Assembly: GCF_000335475.2 (NCBI RefSeq)
Contig: NZ_ANAH02000018.1
Location: 1-64,000 of the forward strand
Source: Cystobacter fuscus DSM 2262
Lineage (GTDB): Bacteria > Myxococcota > Myxococcia > Myxococcales > Myxococcaceae
DNA: 64,000 bases
Direction of reading: 5' to 3'
In this document: positions 18,998-27,898 of the stretch, piece by piece
Layout of the letters: every line of letters starts with the position of its first letter
How positions within the stretch are numbered: position 1 is the first letter of the stretch
Made by a program: the position numbers and the translations under genes
The notes under the pieces: model-generated
What the model was told of the DNA's origin: nothing
Seen by the model: the letters and a program-made list of their open reading frames with translations, nothing else
The model's database searches: none

Positions 18998-19480
18998 TCA
19001 GCCTACCTTACGGGCGAGGGACACGGCAGGGGGCTCGGTTTTGCTCGGGCGCTCGGCGAGCCACCGATCCCTCTCCCAGCTGAACCACTTCGCGTCGCTC
19101 TCGGCCAGCACGGGGTCCAGGAAGTAGGCCACGTCCAGCCGGGGGCCGGGCTTGCCGTGCTTGCCGTTCCACTCGAGGACTCCCCAGCGCAGCAACGGAC
19201 TGTGAAGTTGGTGATCCCACGGGTACGCCGCATGCCACTGGAGTTCGGCCGGAGGCATCATCTGGCCCAGGCGTCCCTCTTGCTGGGCGTTCTTGTACTC
19301 GGCGAAGGCCTTGGCGTCCCGCTCGGCGGTCTTCTCCTCCACGAAGTAGGCGACGTCGCGGCGCGGAGGCAGGGCGGACGGACCGCCACACTTCTCCACC
19401 ACGCCGCTGCACTCCACGACGATCCAGCTAATCATGGGCTTTCCTATTTTGTGATCCCACTCCAAGGCGACGAAGGGCAC
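18998..19480 (-). CDS. Two-repeat small protein of unknown function
   Basis: Unrecognised protein of about 160 residues built of two repeats of the pattern WDH-P-W-V-E-G-K-G, then RxDVAYF, then AExDAKxF. The copies are WDHKIGKPMISWIVVE with RRDVAYFVEEKTAERDAKAF, and WDHQLHSPLLRWGVLEWNG with PRLDVAYFLDPVLAESDAKW. The ATG at 19435 has a TAGGAAAG before it, but it would cut the first repeat in half. A GTG at 19480, with GGGAG upstream, keeps both repeats whole, so it is preferred here. No signal peptide or membrane helix. The internal duplication argues that the frame is real. It follows the histidine kinase region on the same strand but no functional link is evident. Confidence 0.6.
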   Translation of the reverse strand: MPFVALEWDHKIGKPMISWIVVECSGVVEKCGGPSALPPRRDVAYFVEEKTAERDAKAFAEYKNAQQEGRLGQMMPPAELQWHAAYPWDHQLHSPLLRWGVLEWNGKHGKPGPRLDVAYFLDPVLAESDAKWFSWERDRWLAERPSKTEPPAVSLARKVG

Positions 19481-19948
19481 GGGAGTCTCCCAGTAAGCGC
19501 GTGTTCCTGTTGGTAATTCTAGGTCTCGAATCACGGCAATGAAAAGGCTCACGGAAGAACGTTTTTTTCGGGAAAGACAGGGAGCTTTCGGGATGCCATC
19601 CCGACTTGATTTGTTGGATGAGAATGGACGCGAAAAACATCCCAACAGGAAGGGTGGGGGATGACCCCTCCTTGTCGGTGATGACCCGTCGGAAGTGTGG
19701 GCGGCGGGCGCGACGCATGGACGCACGCTCCTCGGAGACGGGATCGCGCACGGGAGTCTGGGATTGCCATACCGGGCGTACGATGGGGGGGCGGCCCCCG
19801 GCGGCGGCGGGAACGGCGGAGCGCGGCCGGCCGGGTGTCTGGGCTCACCCAGGCCAGACGTCGACCGCGCGAAGTCCAGCAAAGGCACACAAAGTGTGCG
19901 ATTTGGAGCACTTCGGCCACGTTGGGGGCGACCGCCCCACGCGCCCCT
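19481..19948. other. Intergenic stretch, no convincing gene
   Basis: About 470 bases between the two-repeat protein and the ABC operon, both on the minus strand. Reading frames exist on both strands but none has protein-like composition or a credible start. The only structure seen is the small hairpin at 19885-19899. The promoter of the two-repeat gene should lie at the left end. Confidence 0.5.
19885..19899 (-). terminator. Possible hairpin terminator of the ABC operon
   Basis: GCACAC at 19885-19890 and GTGTGC at 19894-19899 form a perfect six-base stem with a three-base loop, about 50 bases past the last stop of the operon on the minus strand. The following sequence, CTTTG, is only weakly T-rich. 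Confidence 0.3.
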
Positions 19949-21109
19949 TCAGTGGGCGACCTCGGACGGGCCCGAGACCGCTTCGGGTGACGCGGAGGTG
20001 GGCGGCGGCTCCTGGGCCTCGCGGCAGAACGCGAGCTGCTTCTGGATGACGTCCAGGGGAACGGCCATCTCCAGGCCGAACGAGTTGCCGTCGGGGCGCA
20101 CCTTGGCGAAGTCCAGCAGTTGCGCGAGCTCGGTGTCGTCCTCCGCCTGGGCCTTCATCCGCGCGAGCGACAGCGCTCCACCGAGCGACTTGCCCAGGTC
20201 GGTCACCAGCGCCGCGTCCGCGCCCTTCACCTGCGCCGTCATCGCGAAGCCCGCGCTGGCGTCCACGTGCAGCTCCACGTTCTGCGCCGCCGCCGCGAGC
20301 CTGTCCGCCAGCTCCTTCTGCTCCGGGGGGAAGAGCTTGCGCAGCTGCTCCACGGAGATCACCCCATACATCTCGCCATAGGTGCTGTTCTCGGAGAGCA
20401 CCGGCGGCTCGTCCGGCCCCCGTCCCTCCACCCGGTCGATGATGTCCTTGATGCCATTCATGCCATTCGGCTTGAAGCCAAACATCAACATCTGATCATT
20501 CCAGGTTCCCACCGACAATCCCTGGCGCTGGGCCACGCCGCCATCGGGGAGTGTGCGGGAGCGCCCGAGCTCGAAGAGGCTCGCGCCGTCTCCGTAGGCC
20601 GCCGAGCCATCGCGGGCGAGCAATTCCTTGAGGCGGGGATCGCCGAAGTTCCCCGAGACGATCAATCCCTCATCCGTGATGACCAGACGATCCAGATCCT
20701 TCAAGGGATCCACGCCCGTTGTCTGTTTGAAGCGCTCCAGTTCCTCGCCGCCGCGGTTCATCAGACACTCCAGCAGCAGCTCCCCGATGGGCGAGTACCG
20801 CAGGGCATTGGCCTCGATGACCACCGCCGTCTTTCCCGCCCCCCGGGGCAGCGCCGCCAGCAGCGGATCCCTCGGCTTCCTTGGCTCGCTCTGCGTGCCC
20901 GGCGCCAGCGCCACCCCGGCATCCTGGGGCAGCACGTACGTGCGTCGGCGCTCCACGCGCTCGCGCTCCTGGGGCCGCAGCCTGCGCGGGAAGTCCACCT
21001 TCGGCGGGGCGGGGGCCTCGTCCTCTCCCTGCCCGGACAACATCAACCACGCGGCCAGGATGAACAACCCTCCGGCCAGGGCGAGCCACATTCCACGTTG
21101 GCGCTTCAT
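19949..21109 (-). CDS. Membrane-anchored protein, third gene of ABC operon
   Basis: Unrecognised protein of 386 residues. An N-terminal membrane helix (MWLALAGGLFILAAWLMLS) is followed by a charged Arg/Glu segment and a large domain. The core has GKTAVVIEANALRYSPIGEL, DLDRLVITDEGLIVSGNF and a long helical region ending near QLLDFAKVRPDGNSF. The C-terminus is Pro/Ser-rich. The ATG at 21109 overlaps the stop of the permease gene by one base (TGATG), which sets the start and implies translational coupling. A role as an accessory or substrate-binding partner of the exporter is inferred from the operon only. No enzyme motif was recognised. Confidence 0.75.
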   Translation of the reverse strand: MKRQRGMWLALAGGLFILAAWLMLSGQGEDEAPAPPKVDFPRRLRPQERERVERRRTYVLPQDAGVALAPGTQSEPRKPRDPLLAALPRGAGKTAVVIEANALRYSPIGELLLECLMNRGGEELERFKQTTGVDPLKDLDRLVITDEGLIVSGNFGDPRLKELLARDGSAAYGDGASLFELGRSRTLPDGGVAQRQGLSVGTWNDQMLMFGFKPNGMNGIKDIIDRVEGRGPDEPPVLSENSTYGEMYGVISVEQLRKLFPPEQKELADRLAAAAQNVELHVDASAGFAMTAQVKGADAALVTDLGKSLGGALSLARMKAQAEDDTELAQLLDFAKVRPDGNSFGLEMAVPLDVIQKQLAFCREAQEPPPTSASPEAVSGPSEVAH

Positions 21110-21945
21110 CAGTAATCCTTCCCCTCGAACCACCAGAAGCCCAGGGACAACACGCCCAGGCCGAACACGAACACCCCCGCGAGCAGCATCGCCAGCGAGT
21201 CCACCGTCAGGGGCACCGAGGCCGCCAGGTCCATGCTCGCGCTGGCCAGCGCCGACAGGCGCGGCAGCACCAACGTCACCCCCCGGAAGGCGGCGCGCAT
21301 GGGCCCCTCCTCGATGAAGGGCGAGATGTGGGTGCGGTAGCCCGCCACCACCCCGAGTACCAGCGTGAGCCCGCCCATGGCCGCGCACAGCGCCGGGCTG
21401 CGCACCAGCGTCGCCGTCGTCAGCATCACCGCGTACACCGCCGCGAAGCTCACGCACGCGAGCAGGGCGGCGATGAGCGGCCCCACCGTCCAGTAACCCG
21501 TCTTCACCCCGAAGATGAGCACCAGCCCCAGCGAGCCGTACACCGAGCCGGCCAGCGCGAGCGTCATCACCCCGAGGAAGGTGCCCGCCAGCAGATGCCA
21601 GCGGCGCAGGGGTAGGGCGAGCAGGTGCTCGACACGGCCCGGCGACAGCAGACTCGGCGCGAAGTCCGAGCACGCCACGATGCCAAACAGGATGCCTCCG
21701 TAGAAGACGAGGCTCGCGGCCGCCATGAACACGGGCCGCAGGGCCACGTCCACCGCGACGATGTCCCGGGACATCACCTTGCCGAACAGCCGCGAGGCCG
21801 CCAGCGCCCCATCCACCACCTCGATGCGCAGGCTGAGCGCCACGGTCACCAGCACCCCGGTGACGCCCAGCAGGAAGGCGAGGATGAACTTGCGCGAGGC
21901 CGCCTCGCGCAACACGTAGCCCGCGATGCCCACCACGCCCCTCAT
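21109..21945 (-). CDS. ABC-2 type transporter permease
   Basis: Integral membrane permease of 278 residues with about six hydrophobic segments, including FILAFLLGVTGVLVTVAL, LVFYGGILFGIVACSDF, LAGTFLGVMTLALAGSVYG, GPLIAALLACVSFAAVYAV and AMLLAGVFVFGLGVLSLGFW. Between the second and third is the typical cytoplasmic loop SPGRVEHLLALPLRRWHLL of ABC-2 exporters. The ATG at 21945 overlaps the end of the ATPase gene by four bases. With the ATPase it should form an exporter for an unknown substrate. The longer upstream reading frame lies antisense-like inside the ATPase gene and was not used. Confidence 0.88.
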   Translation of the reverse strand: MRGVVGIAGYVLREAASRKFILAFLLGVTGVLVTVALSLRIEVVDGALAASRLFGKVMSRDIVAVDVALRPVFMAAASLVFYGGILFGIVACSDFAPSLLSPGRVEHLLALPLRRWHLLAGTFLGVMTLALAGSVYGSLGLVLIFGVKTGYWTVGPLIAALLACVSFAAVYAVMLTTATLVRSPALCAAMGGLTLVLGVVAGYRTHISPFIEEGPMRAAFRGVTLVLPRLSALASASMDLAASVPLTVDSLAMLLAGVFVFGLGVLSLGFWWFEGKDY

Positions 21946-22850
21946 GCCGCCACCTCCATGGCCGAGGCCAACACCGTCTCCAGATCCTGCGCGTCGCGTT
22001 TGAGCTCCACCAGTAGCGCCCCCGCGACGCGCGCCTTGTCCAACGCCGCGTTCAGCCCCGCCGCGTCCGCCGCCTCCACGAGGTAGCGCCCCTCGAGCCC
22101 CGCCGCCGTGAAGCCCGCGCGCGCGAGCGCCTCGGCGTCCGCGCCCGGCTCGAAGCGCGCCATCCACCGGCTCTGGCTCGACGCCAGCTCCCCGAGCCGT
22201 CCCTCGCGCAGCACCTGGCCCCGGGCGAGGATCGCCACCCGATCGCACACCCGCTCGGTCTCCGCGAGCAGGTGCGAGTTGAGGAAGAGCGTGGTGCCGC
22301 GCCGCACCTCCTCCTGGAGCAGCCGCCGCACCTCCACCCGGCCCAGCGGATCGATGCCGTCGGTGGGCTCGTCCAGGATGAGCAGCTCCGGCTCGCCCAT
22401 CAGCGCCGCCGCGAGCCCCAGCCGCTGGCGCATGCCCTTGGAGTAGCCGCCGATGCGCCGCTCCAGCGCGTCCCCGAGTCCCACGCGCTCGAGCAGCCGG
22501 GGGATTCCGGCCCGCTCCGGCGCCATCCCCTTGAGCCGCGCCACGGTGGCGAGAAACGCCTGTGGCTTCCATGAGCCGGGCAGGTGCAGGCGCTCGGGCA
22601 GGTAGCCGATGCGCGCGCGGATGCGGGGATCCTCCGGCGAGCCCCCCAACACCCGCACCGTGCCCGCCGTGGGCTGCACGATGCCCAGGATGCTCTTGAT
22701 GAAGGTCGTCTTCCCCGCGCCATTCGGTCCGATCAACCCGAACGCACTGCCCTCGGGGACGCGCAGATCCACCCCCCGGAGCGCCTCATGACCCGGGCGG
22801 AACGCACGCCGGTAGGTCTTCCGCAATCCCACGACTTCGATGGCCGTCAC
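21942..22850 (-). CDS. ABC transporter ATP-binding protein
   Basis: ATPase subunit of 302 residues that powers the ABC-2 permease encoded next. Walker A is GPNGAGKTT, the Q loop lies in IGYLPERLHLP, the signature is YSKGMRQRL (a variant of LSGGQ typical of ABC-2 exporters), Walker B is LLILDEPTDGIDP and the switch His is in LNSHLLAETE. The C-terminal 80 residues form an extra domain seen in ABC-2 exporter ATPases. First gene of a three-gene operon running ATPase, permease, membrane-anchored protein. The promoter should lie in the 250-base divergent gap at 22851-23100. Confidence 0.93.
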   Translation of the reverse strand: MTAIEVVGLRKTYRRAFRPGHEALRGVDLRVPEGSAFGLIGPNGAGKTTFIKSILGIVQPTAGTVRVLGGSPEDPRIRARIGYLPERLHLPGSWKPQAFLATVARLKGMAPERAGIPRLLERVGLGDALERRIGGYSKGMRQRLGLAAALMGEPELLILDEPTDGIDPLGRVEVRRLLQEEVRRGTTLFLNSHLLAETERVCDRVAILARGQVLREGRLGELASSQSRWMARFEPGADAEALARAGFTAAGLEGRYLVEAADAAGLNAALDKARVAGALLVELKRDAQDLETVLASAMEVAA

Positions 22851-23100
22851 GAGGGAACTCTACGCCGGAGTCCACGAGGCATTTCCACGGAGGCGCCCGC
22901 GGGGCGGGCGGGCTACCGGGCCCCTGTCCGGCGTGTAGGGGACCGGACGTGCATGAATTGCGTACCCTGGAAACTCCGGTTCGCACTTTATTTCGGGGTG
23001 ACCCTGACTCTCCGTCCTACCACCCCCTGTATTTTCGCGGTCTTGCGCGCCGGAGCGGTATGGCGTGCAGTGTGCAGCGTCCCGCCATCCAGGAGGAACC

Positions 23101-23316
23101 ATGACCATGTTCATGAGCGATTGGATGGAGCAGGAACTGTGCGCTGCCCGCCGCGAGCTGGCCTCGGCCGAGCGCGAGCTGCGGGCCAACACCGAGGCGG
23201 CCCGGACGCGCTATGCCCGCGCGCTCCACGAGGCGGACCTCGCCGAGCGCCGCGCCGCGCGCCAGGCTCGGGAACACGGGCTACCGGGGATCGGCTGGCG
23301 CCTGGCCGCTGTCTAG
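23101..23316 (+). CDS. Small coiled-coil protein
   Basis: Small protein of 71 residues with a strong ribosome site (AGGAGG starting at 23091) just before the ATG at 23101. After a short Met-rich start (MTMFMSDWMEQE) almost the whole chain is one Ala/Glu/Arg-rich helix with heptad-like spacing (RRELASAERELRANTEAART). No known family was recognised. It lies 69 bases before hemB on the same strand, so the two could share a transcript. The good ribosome site and the helix-forming composition support it as a real gene despite its size. Confidence 0.65.
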   Translation: MTMFMSDWMEQELCAARRELASAERELRANTEAARTRYARALHEADLAERRAARQAREHGLPGIGWRLAAV

Positions 23317-23385
23317 CCAGCCCGAGCCGGGCAACCCCAAGGACAATTCTTTTCGCGGGCCGCCGTCGGTTTATACCGTCGCTCC

Positions 23386-24357
23386 ATGGCCTTTCCGATC
23401 CACCGCCCCCGGCGGCTGCGCCGTACCGCGGCCCTTCGTGAGATGGTGCGCGAGACGACGCTCGCGCCCTCCAACTTCATCTACCCGCTCTTCGTCGTGG
23501 AAGGGCGGGACGTGCGCCGGCCGATCGCTTCCATGCCGGGCATCTTCAACCTGTCGCTCGAGCATGCGCTCGCCGAGGCCCGCCAGGCCCACGCGCTGGG
23601 CGTGAAGTCGGTGATCCTCTTCGGCATCCCCGACCACAAGGACGCCCGCGGCTCGCAGGCCTACGCGCGCGAGGGCATCGTCCAGCGCGCCGTGCGTGAG
23701 CTCAAGAGCGCCCTGCCGGAGCTGATCGTCATCGTGGACGTGTGCTTGTGCGAGTACACGGACCATGGCCACTGTGGCGTCATCGAGGGTGGCCATGTCG
23801 TCAACGACGACACGCTGCCCCTGCTCGCTCAGATGGCCGTCACGTGCGCCCAGGCGGGCGCGGACATCATCGCCCCCTCGGACATGATGGATGGGCGCGT
23901 GGCCGCCATCCGCTCGGCGCTCGACGAGGTGCGCCTCACCGACGTGCCCATCATGGCCTACGCCGCCAAGTACGCCTCGGGCTTCTACGGGCCCTTCCGC
24001 GAGGCCGCCCAGAGCACGCCCCAGTTCGGCGATCGCCGCGGCTACCAGATGGATCCCGGCAACGTGCGCGAGGCCCTGCGCGAGGTGGACCTGGACCTGG
24101 AGGAGGGCGCGGACATGGTCATGGTCAAGCCCGCGCTGTCCTACCTGGACATCATCCGCGTGGTGCGCGACCGGGTGGACGTGCCCGTGGTGGCCTACAA
24201 CGTGTCCGGCGAGTACGCCATGGTGAAGGCCGCCGCCCAGAACGGGTGGGTCGACGGGGATCGGCTGATGCTGGAGATTCTCACCTCCATCAAGCGCGCC
24301 GGCGCCGAGCAGATCATCACCTACCACGCGCTCGAAGCCTCGAAGTTGCTCGGCTGA
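23386..24357 (+). CDS. hemB: Porphobilinogen synthase (delta-aminolevulinic acid dehydratase)
   Basis: Cytoplasmic enzyme of 323 residues that condenses two 5-aminolevulinate molecules to porphobilinogen in heme and corrin synthesis. Both active-site lysines are visible, in [16 protein letters not shown] and [12 protein letters not shown]. The metal-binding segment [15 protein letters not shown] keeps three Cys, indicating the zinc-dependent type rather than the Asp-rich magnesium type. Length and the opening [17 protein letters not shown] are typical. No other heme gene is in the window. It is a housekeeping marker that argues this stretch is core chromosome. Confidence 0.97.
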   Translation: MAFPIHRPRRLRRTAALREMVRETTLAPSNFIYPLFVVEGRDVRRPIASMPGIFNLSLEHALAEARQAHALGVKSVILFGIPDHKDARGSQAYAREGIVQRAVRELKSALPELIVIVDVCLCEYTDHGHCGVIEGGHVVNDDTLPLLAQMAVTCAQAGADIIAPSDMMDGRVAAIRSALDEVRLTDVPIMAYAAKYASGFYGPFREAAQSTPQFGDRRGYQMDPGNVREALREVDLDLEEGADMVMVKPALSYLDIIRVVRDRVDVPVVAYNVSGEYAMVKAAAQNGWVDGDRLMLEILTSIKRAGAEQIITYHALEASKLLG

Positions 24358-24431
24358 CGTCCCACTCGGAACCGCTCTCGAGGGGGCTTGCGTTCACCCC
24401 CCCCCCTGAGGGCAAAGATCCGGAACTGGCC

Positions 24432-24974
24432 ATGGCCCCCCGCAAGAAGAAACGGCCCCCGTCCCGCAAGGCGGCACTCCCCCCGGCACCCCGGCGCACC
24501 TCGCGCGCGGGCAAACGTCCCGGGGCCGCGCGTGCCGCCGTTGCCCCCGCCCCCGTGCGTCCCCTGCAGTACAAGGTCGTCGAGCTGTCCACGGTCGACG
24601 AGGGCACGCTGGAGCGCACCGTGAATGAGTGGAGCGTCCAGGGCTGGAACCTGGATGGTGTGCAGTTCGCCATGCGCGAGTCCTCCAAGCGGCCCGCCAT
24701 GGCGTTCGTCTTCTTCACCCGCGAGGGGGAGCCGGCGGTGCATGACGCGGAGGCCGCGCGCGGCCGCCTGCGCGAGATGGCCGAGACGGGCTCGCCCTCC
24801 GCGCGGCTGCTGGCCTCGCCGGACTTCACCGGCAACGCCGCCGCGTCCTCCTCCGAGTATGTCTACTCGCGGCCCCCGGGCATGGTGAGCGCGCACGAGC
24901 GGCTCGCGCAGCTCGCGGGCCTGGACGAGCCGGAGCGCCCCGAGCGGGGCCTCATCCTGGAGCCTGACGAGTGA
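24432..24974 (+). CDS. DUF4177-like protein
   Basis: Cytoplasmic protein of 180 residues. A basic, Pro/Ala-rich N-terminus (APRKKKRPPSRKAALPP) is followed by a compact domain of about 55 residues, YKVVELSTVDEGTLERTVNE then WSVQGWNLDGVQFAM, which matches the DUF4177 pattern of a strand, helix and 'GW' turn. The C-terminal third is less conserved and acidic at the end. Function of the family is unknown. The GTGA overlap with the next gene and the further overlap to the ATP-grasp gene show one operon. An in-frame region upstream of 24432 exists but lacks coding character. Confidence 0.7.
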   Translation: MAPRKKKRPPSRKAALPPAPRRTSRAGKRPGAARAAVAPAPVRPLQYKVVELSTVDEGTLERTVNEWSVQGWNLDGVQFAMRESSKRPAMAFVFFTREGEPAVHDAEAARGRLREMAETGSPSARLLASPDFTGNAAASSSEYVYSRPPGMVSAHERLAQLAGLDEPERPERGLILEPDE

Positions 24975-25603
24975 GTGCCGCCCCGGAGTTGTACGCCGCC
25001 TCGCGCCGGCATGGCCTGCGCGTGGTGGACGAGAAGGAGGCCGCCGACTCGCCCTATCCCAAGGCCTCGCTGTGGCTGCGGCTGGGCGCGCGCCTGGTGG
25101 ACGTGCTCGTGGCCTGGGGCTTCCACGTCGTGGGCGGCGGGGCGGGCAACGTGCTGGCGCTGCTCTTCCTGCTGCTGGCCGACGGCATGCTCCAGGGCCA
25201 GAGCGTGGGCAAGCGCATCTTCGGCGTGAAGGTCATGCACCTGCCCACGCGCTCGGCCGCGCGCCACCGCGACAGCACCTTGCGCAACGCCCCCCTGGCC
25301 CTCATCGTCCTGCTCGGGATGATGCCCGAGCCCCTGGGCCGCGTGGCCTTCCTCGCCGGGATCGTCGTCATCGGCGGCGTGGAGGCCCTGCGCGTGGTGA
25401 GGGATCCCCTGGGCTGGAGGCTCGGAGACACCTGGGCCCAGACCCAGGTGGTGGACGGCAAGGTCGTCGCCGGGGCCACCACCGCCGTTCGTTCGCCCGT
25501 GACGCCCGCGCGTGTCCCGGGCCGTTTCCTGTCCGCGGCCCGGGTGCGCCGGGGCCGCTCATTGCAGAAGTCCACAAGGGGAAAGCCGTGCGCATCGCGC
25601 TGA
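24971..25603 (+). CDS. RDD family membrane protein
   Basis: Integral membrane protein of 210 residues with the RDD hallmark: [14 protein letters not shown] (Arg and Asp in the first helix), a later helix ending [21 protein letters not shown], and a final hydrophobic stretch ([17 protein letters not shown]). RDD proteins include ion/H+ antiporters and many of unknown role. The start is GTG in the GTGA overlap with the preceding stop. The basic tail overlaps the start of the ATP-grasp gene by 16 bases. Position between a DUF4177-like gene and a dipeptide-ligase-like gene is unusual, and the joint role is unknown. Confidence 0.78.
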   Translation: MSAAPELYAASRRHGLRVVDEKEAADSPYPKASLWLRLGARLVDVLVAWGFHVVGGGAGNVLALLFLLLADGMLQGQSVGKRIFGVKVMHLPTRSAARHRDSTLRNAPLALIVLLGMMPEPLGRVAFLAGIVVIGGVEALRVVRDPLGWRLGDTWAQTQVVDGKVVAGATTAVRSPVTPARVPGRFLSAARVRRGRSLQKSTRGKPCASR

Positions 25604-27768
25604 CGTACAACCTCAAGCTGTCCGACTCGGAAGAAGAGGCGGAGTTCGACTCCCTGGAGACGGTGAACACGCTGGCCGCGGCCATCGAGCGGCTCGGCCA
25701 CCGGCTGGAGCGCTTCGAGGTGAGCGGACCCGCCTCGCGCACCGTGGCCCGCCTGGAGGCCTACAGCCCGGATCTCATCTTCAACATCGCCGAGGGCCGC
25801 CGGGGCCGCTTCCGCGAGGCCTTCTATCCCGCGCTCTTCGAGGAGCTGGGCTTCGCCTACACGGGCTCGGACGCCTACGCGCTGGCCATCACCCTGGACA
25901 AGCAGCTCACCAAGCTGGTGCTCAGCAAGCACGGCATCCGCACCCCGGGCTGGCAGTTCGTCGAGCACCTCAACGAGCTCAAGGTCGAGGAGCTGCGCTT
26001 CCCCGTCATCATCAAGCCCAACTTCGAGGGCTCCTCCAAGGGCATCAGCCAGGACTCGGTGGCCGAGACCGTCGAGGAGGCCCGGACGAAGGTGGCCCAC
26101 GCGCTCTCGCGCTACCCCAATGGCGTGCTGGTGGAGGAGTTCATCCGCGGCACCGACATCACCGTGCCCTACCTCGCGGCGGTGCAGAACGACCATGACG
26201 GCGTGCTCAGCCCGGTGTCCTACGACATCGATCCGGCCGCCATCGCCGGGCGCAAGTACGACATCTACGACTACGAGCTGAAGACGAAGCGCGAGAGCGC
26301 CGTCAAGGTGCGTGCCCCGGCCCAGCTCCCGGCGAAGATGGTCGAGGAGCTGCGCGCGGTGTCCAAGAAGATCATCGCCGTGCTCGACTGCCGGGACCTG
26401 GGGCGCATCGACTTCCGGTTGAGCGACGCGGGCGTGCCCTACTTCCTGGAGCTCAACGCGCTGCCGAGCCTGGAGCAGGGCGCGGGCATCTACGCCTCCG
26501 CGGCGCTGGAGGGCGTGCACCTGGACGGCGTCGTCAACGCCATCATCCAGAGCGCGGCGCGGCGCTACAAGATCAAGGACGGCCGGCGCCAGGGCAAGCC
26601 CGCGCGCAAGACGGGCCCCCTGCGCGTTGGCTTCACCTACAACGTCAAGCGCGTGAAGCCCACGGCGGACCCGGTGGCCACCGAGGACAGCGAGGCCGAG
26701 TACGACTCGCCCACCACGCTGCAGGCCATCCGCGAGGCGATTGCCTCGTGGGGCCACGAGGTGGTGGACCTGGAGGCCACGGCGGAGCTGCCCAGCGTGC
26801 TCGCGAGCACCCCGCTGGACATCGTGTTCAACATCGCCGAGGGCTTCAAGGGCCGCAACCGCGAGAGCCAGGTGCCCGCGATGCTGGAGCTGTTGGACAT
26901 CCCCTACACGGGCAGCGATCCGGCCACGCTCTCCATCGCGTTGGACAAGGCGCTGGCCAAGAAGATCGTCCGTCAGGCCGGCATCCACACCCCCATCTTC
27001 CAGCTCATGCACACGGGCAAGGAGCGGCTCAACAAGGAGTTCACCTCCTTCCCGCTCATCGTGAAGCCCGTGGCCGAGGGCTCTTCCAAGGGCGTGGTGA
27101 GCAAGAGCGTGTGCGGCAACGAGGCGGAGCTGCGCGAGGTGGTCAAGGAGATCGTCACCAAGTACCAGCAGCCCGCGCTCATCGAGGAGTACATCGGGGG
27201 ACGCGAGTTCACGGTGGGCCTGCTCGGCGAGCGGCGCCCGCGCGTGCTGCCGCCCATGGAGATCGTCTTCCTGGACAAGGCGGAGAAGAACCCCATCTAC
27301 AGCTTCCAGCACAAGCTGGATTGGAACGATCGCATCCGCTACGACGCGCCGGCGAAGCTGGAGCCCGCGCTGCTGGAGAAGCTGCGCACGGCGGCGCGCG
27401 GCTCGTTCATGGCGCTGGGGTGCCGGGACGTGGCGCGCATCGACTTCCGCATGGACGACAAGGGCCGGCTGTACTTCATCGAGTGCAACCCGCTGCCGGG
27501 CCTGACGCCGGGGTGGAGCGACCTGGTGCTCATCGCCCAGGGAGCGGGCATGGACTACCGGGGGCTCATCGGGGAGATCATGGCCCCGGCCATCCGCCGC
27601 TACAAGGAGCGTGAGGCCCGGCGCGCCGCGGACGAGAGCGCCCTGATGAAGCTGGCGATGGAGAAGGCCGCCCAGGAGAAGGCCTCTCCGTCCGAGGACA
27701 AGTCCAATGGGGGTGGGGGAGGGGGCTCCTCCAGTGAGGCTTCGCCCCGTATGGAGATGAAGGCCTGA
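25588..27768 (+). CDS. Fused double D-Ala-D-Ala-ligase-like ATP-grasp protein
   Basis: Protein of 726 residues made of two complete ligase-like modules (about 1-335 and 345-690), roughly twice the length of Ddl. Each has an N-terminal lobe with a DIVFNIAEG or LIFNIAEG motif, a glycine-rich ATP loop (EGSSKGIS and EGSSKGVV), and the metal-binding end ([20 protein letters not shown] and [20 protein letters not shown]), so both look catalytically intact. Ddl-type enzymes join two amino acids with ATP hydrolysis; the substrates here are unknown. The tail is Gly/Ser-rich. GTG at 25588 is chosen because AAGGGGAAAG precedes it and MRIALTYN aligns with LRVGFTYN at the start of module two. No signal peptide. 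Confidence 0.85.
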   Translation: MRIALTYNLKLSDSEEEAEFDSLETVNTLAAAIERLGHRLERFEVSGPASRTVARLEAYSPDLIFNIAEGRRGRFREAFYPALFEELGFAYTGSDAYALAITLDKQLTKLVLSKHGIRTPGWQFVEHLNELKVEELRFPVIIKPNFEGSSKGISQDSVAETVEEARTKVAHALSRYPNGVLVEEFIRGTDITVPYLAAVQNDHDGVLSPVSYDIDPAAIAGRKYDIYDYELKTKRESAVKVRAPAQLPAKMVEELRAVSKKIIAVLDCRDLGRIDFRLSDAGVPYFLELNALPSLEQGAGIYASAALEGVHLDGVVNAIIQSAARRYKIKDGRRQGKPARKTGPLRVGFTYNVKRVKPTADPVATEDSEAEYDSPTTLQAIREAIASWGHEVVDLEATAELPSVLASTPLDIVFNIAEGFKGRNRESQVPAMLELLDIPYTGSDPATLSIALDKALAKKIVRQAGIHTPIFQLMHTGKERLNKEFTSFPLIVKPVAEGSSKGVVSKSVCGNEAELREVVKEIVTKYQQPALIEEYIGGREFTVGLLGERRPRVLPPMEIVFLDKAEKNPIYSFQHKLDWNDRIRYDAPAKLEPALLEKLRTAARGSFMALGCRDVARIDFRMDDKGRLYFIECNPLPGLTPGWSDLVLIAQGAGMDYRGLIGEIMAPAIRRYKEREARRAADESALMKLAMEKAAQEKASPSEDKSNGGGGGGSSSEASPRMEMKA

Positions 27769-27776
27769 GCGCCTCC

Positions 27777-27805
27777 GGCGGCGGGTTCGATTCCCGCCGC
27801 CTCCA
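27777..27805 (+). other. Orphan tRNA/tmRNA-like 3' end (T arm plus acceptor strand)
   Basis: A perfect nine-base stem (GGCGGCGGG at 27777-27785, CCCGCCGCC at 27793-27801) closes the seven-base loop TTCGATT, and TCCA follows. GGGTTCGATTCCC is the classic T-arm signature, and CGCCTCCA looks like the 3' acceptor strand with discriminator A; this ending resembles tmRNA (ssrA) more than common tRNAs. The bases just upstream are the 3' end of the ATP-grasp gene, so no full RNA gene is present. Such fragments are often left as attachment-site duplicates when elements insert at the 3' end of ssrA or tRNA genes. It might instead serve only as a hairpin terminator, though no T run follows. Confidence 0.55.
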
Positions 27806-27898
27806 AAATAGAGAGAGAGGCTGCCCCCGCCTTGAGCGCGGCCCAACCTAGGACGATTGCTTGACGGTCCCTCCGCCGCGCGGGACAAAAGGGGCGGT

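Noticed and set aside
19606-20381. Plus-strand reading frames around 19.6-20.4 kb
   Set aside because: No start context, no domain, and the right part is antisense to the ABC-operon protein.
27777-27805. Intact tRNA or tmRNA gene
   Set aside because: Only the T arm and 3' acceptor strand are present; upstream bases belong to a coding gene and cannot form the remaining arms.
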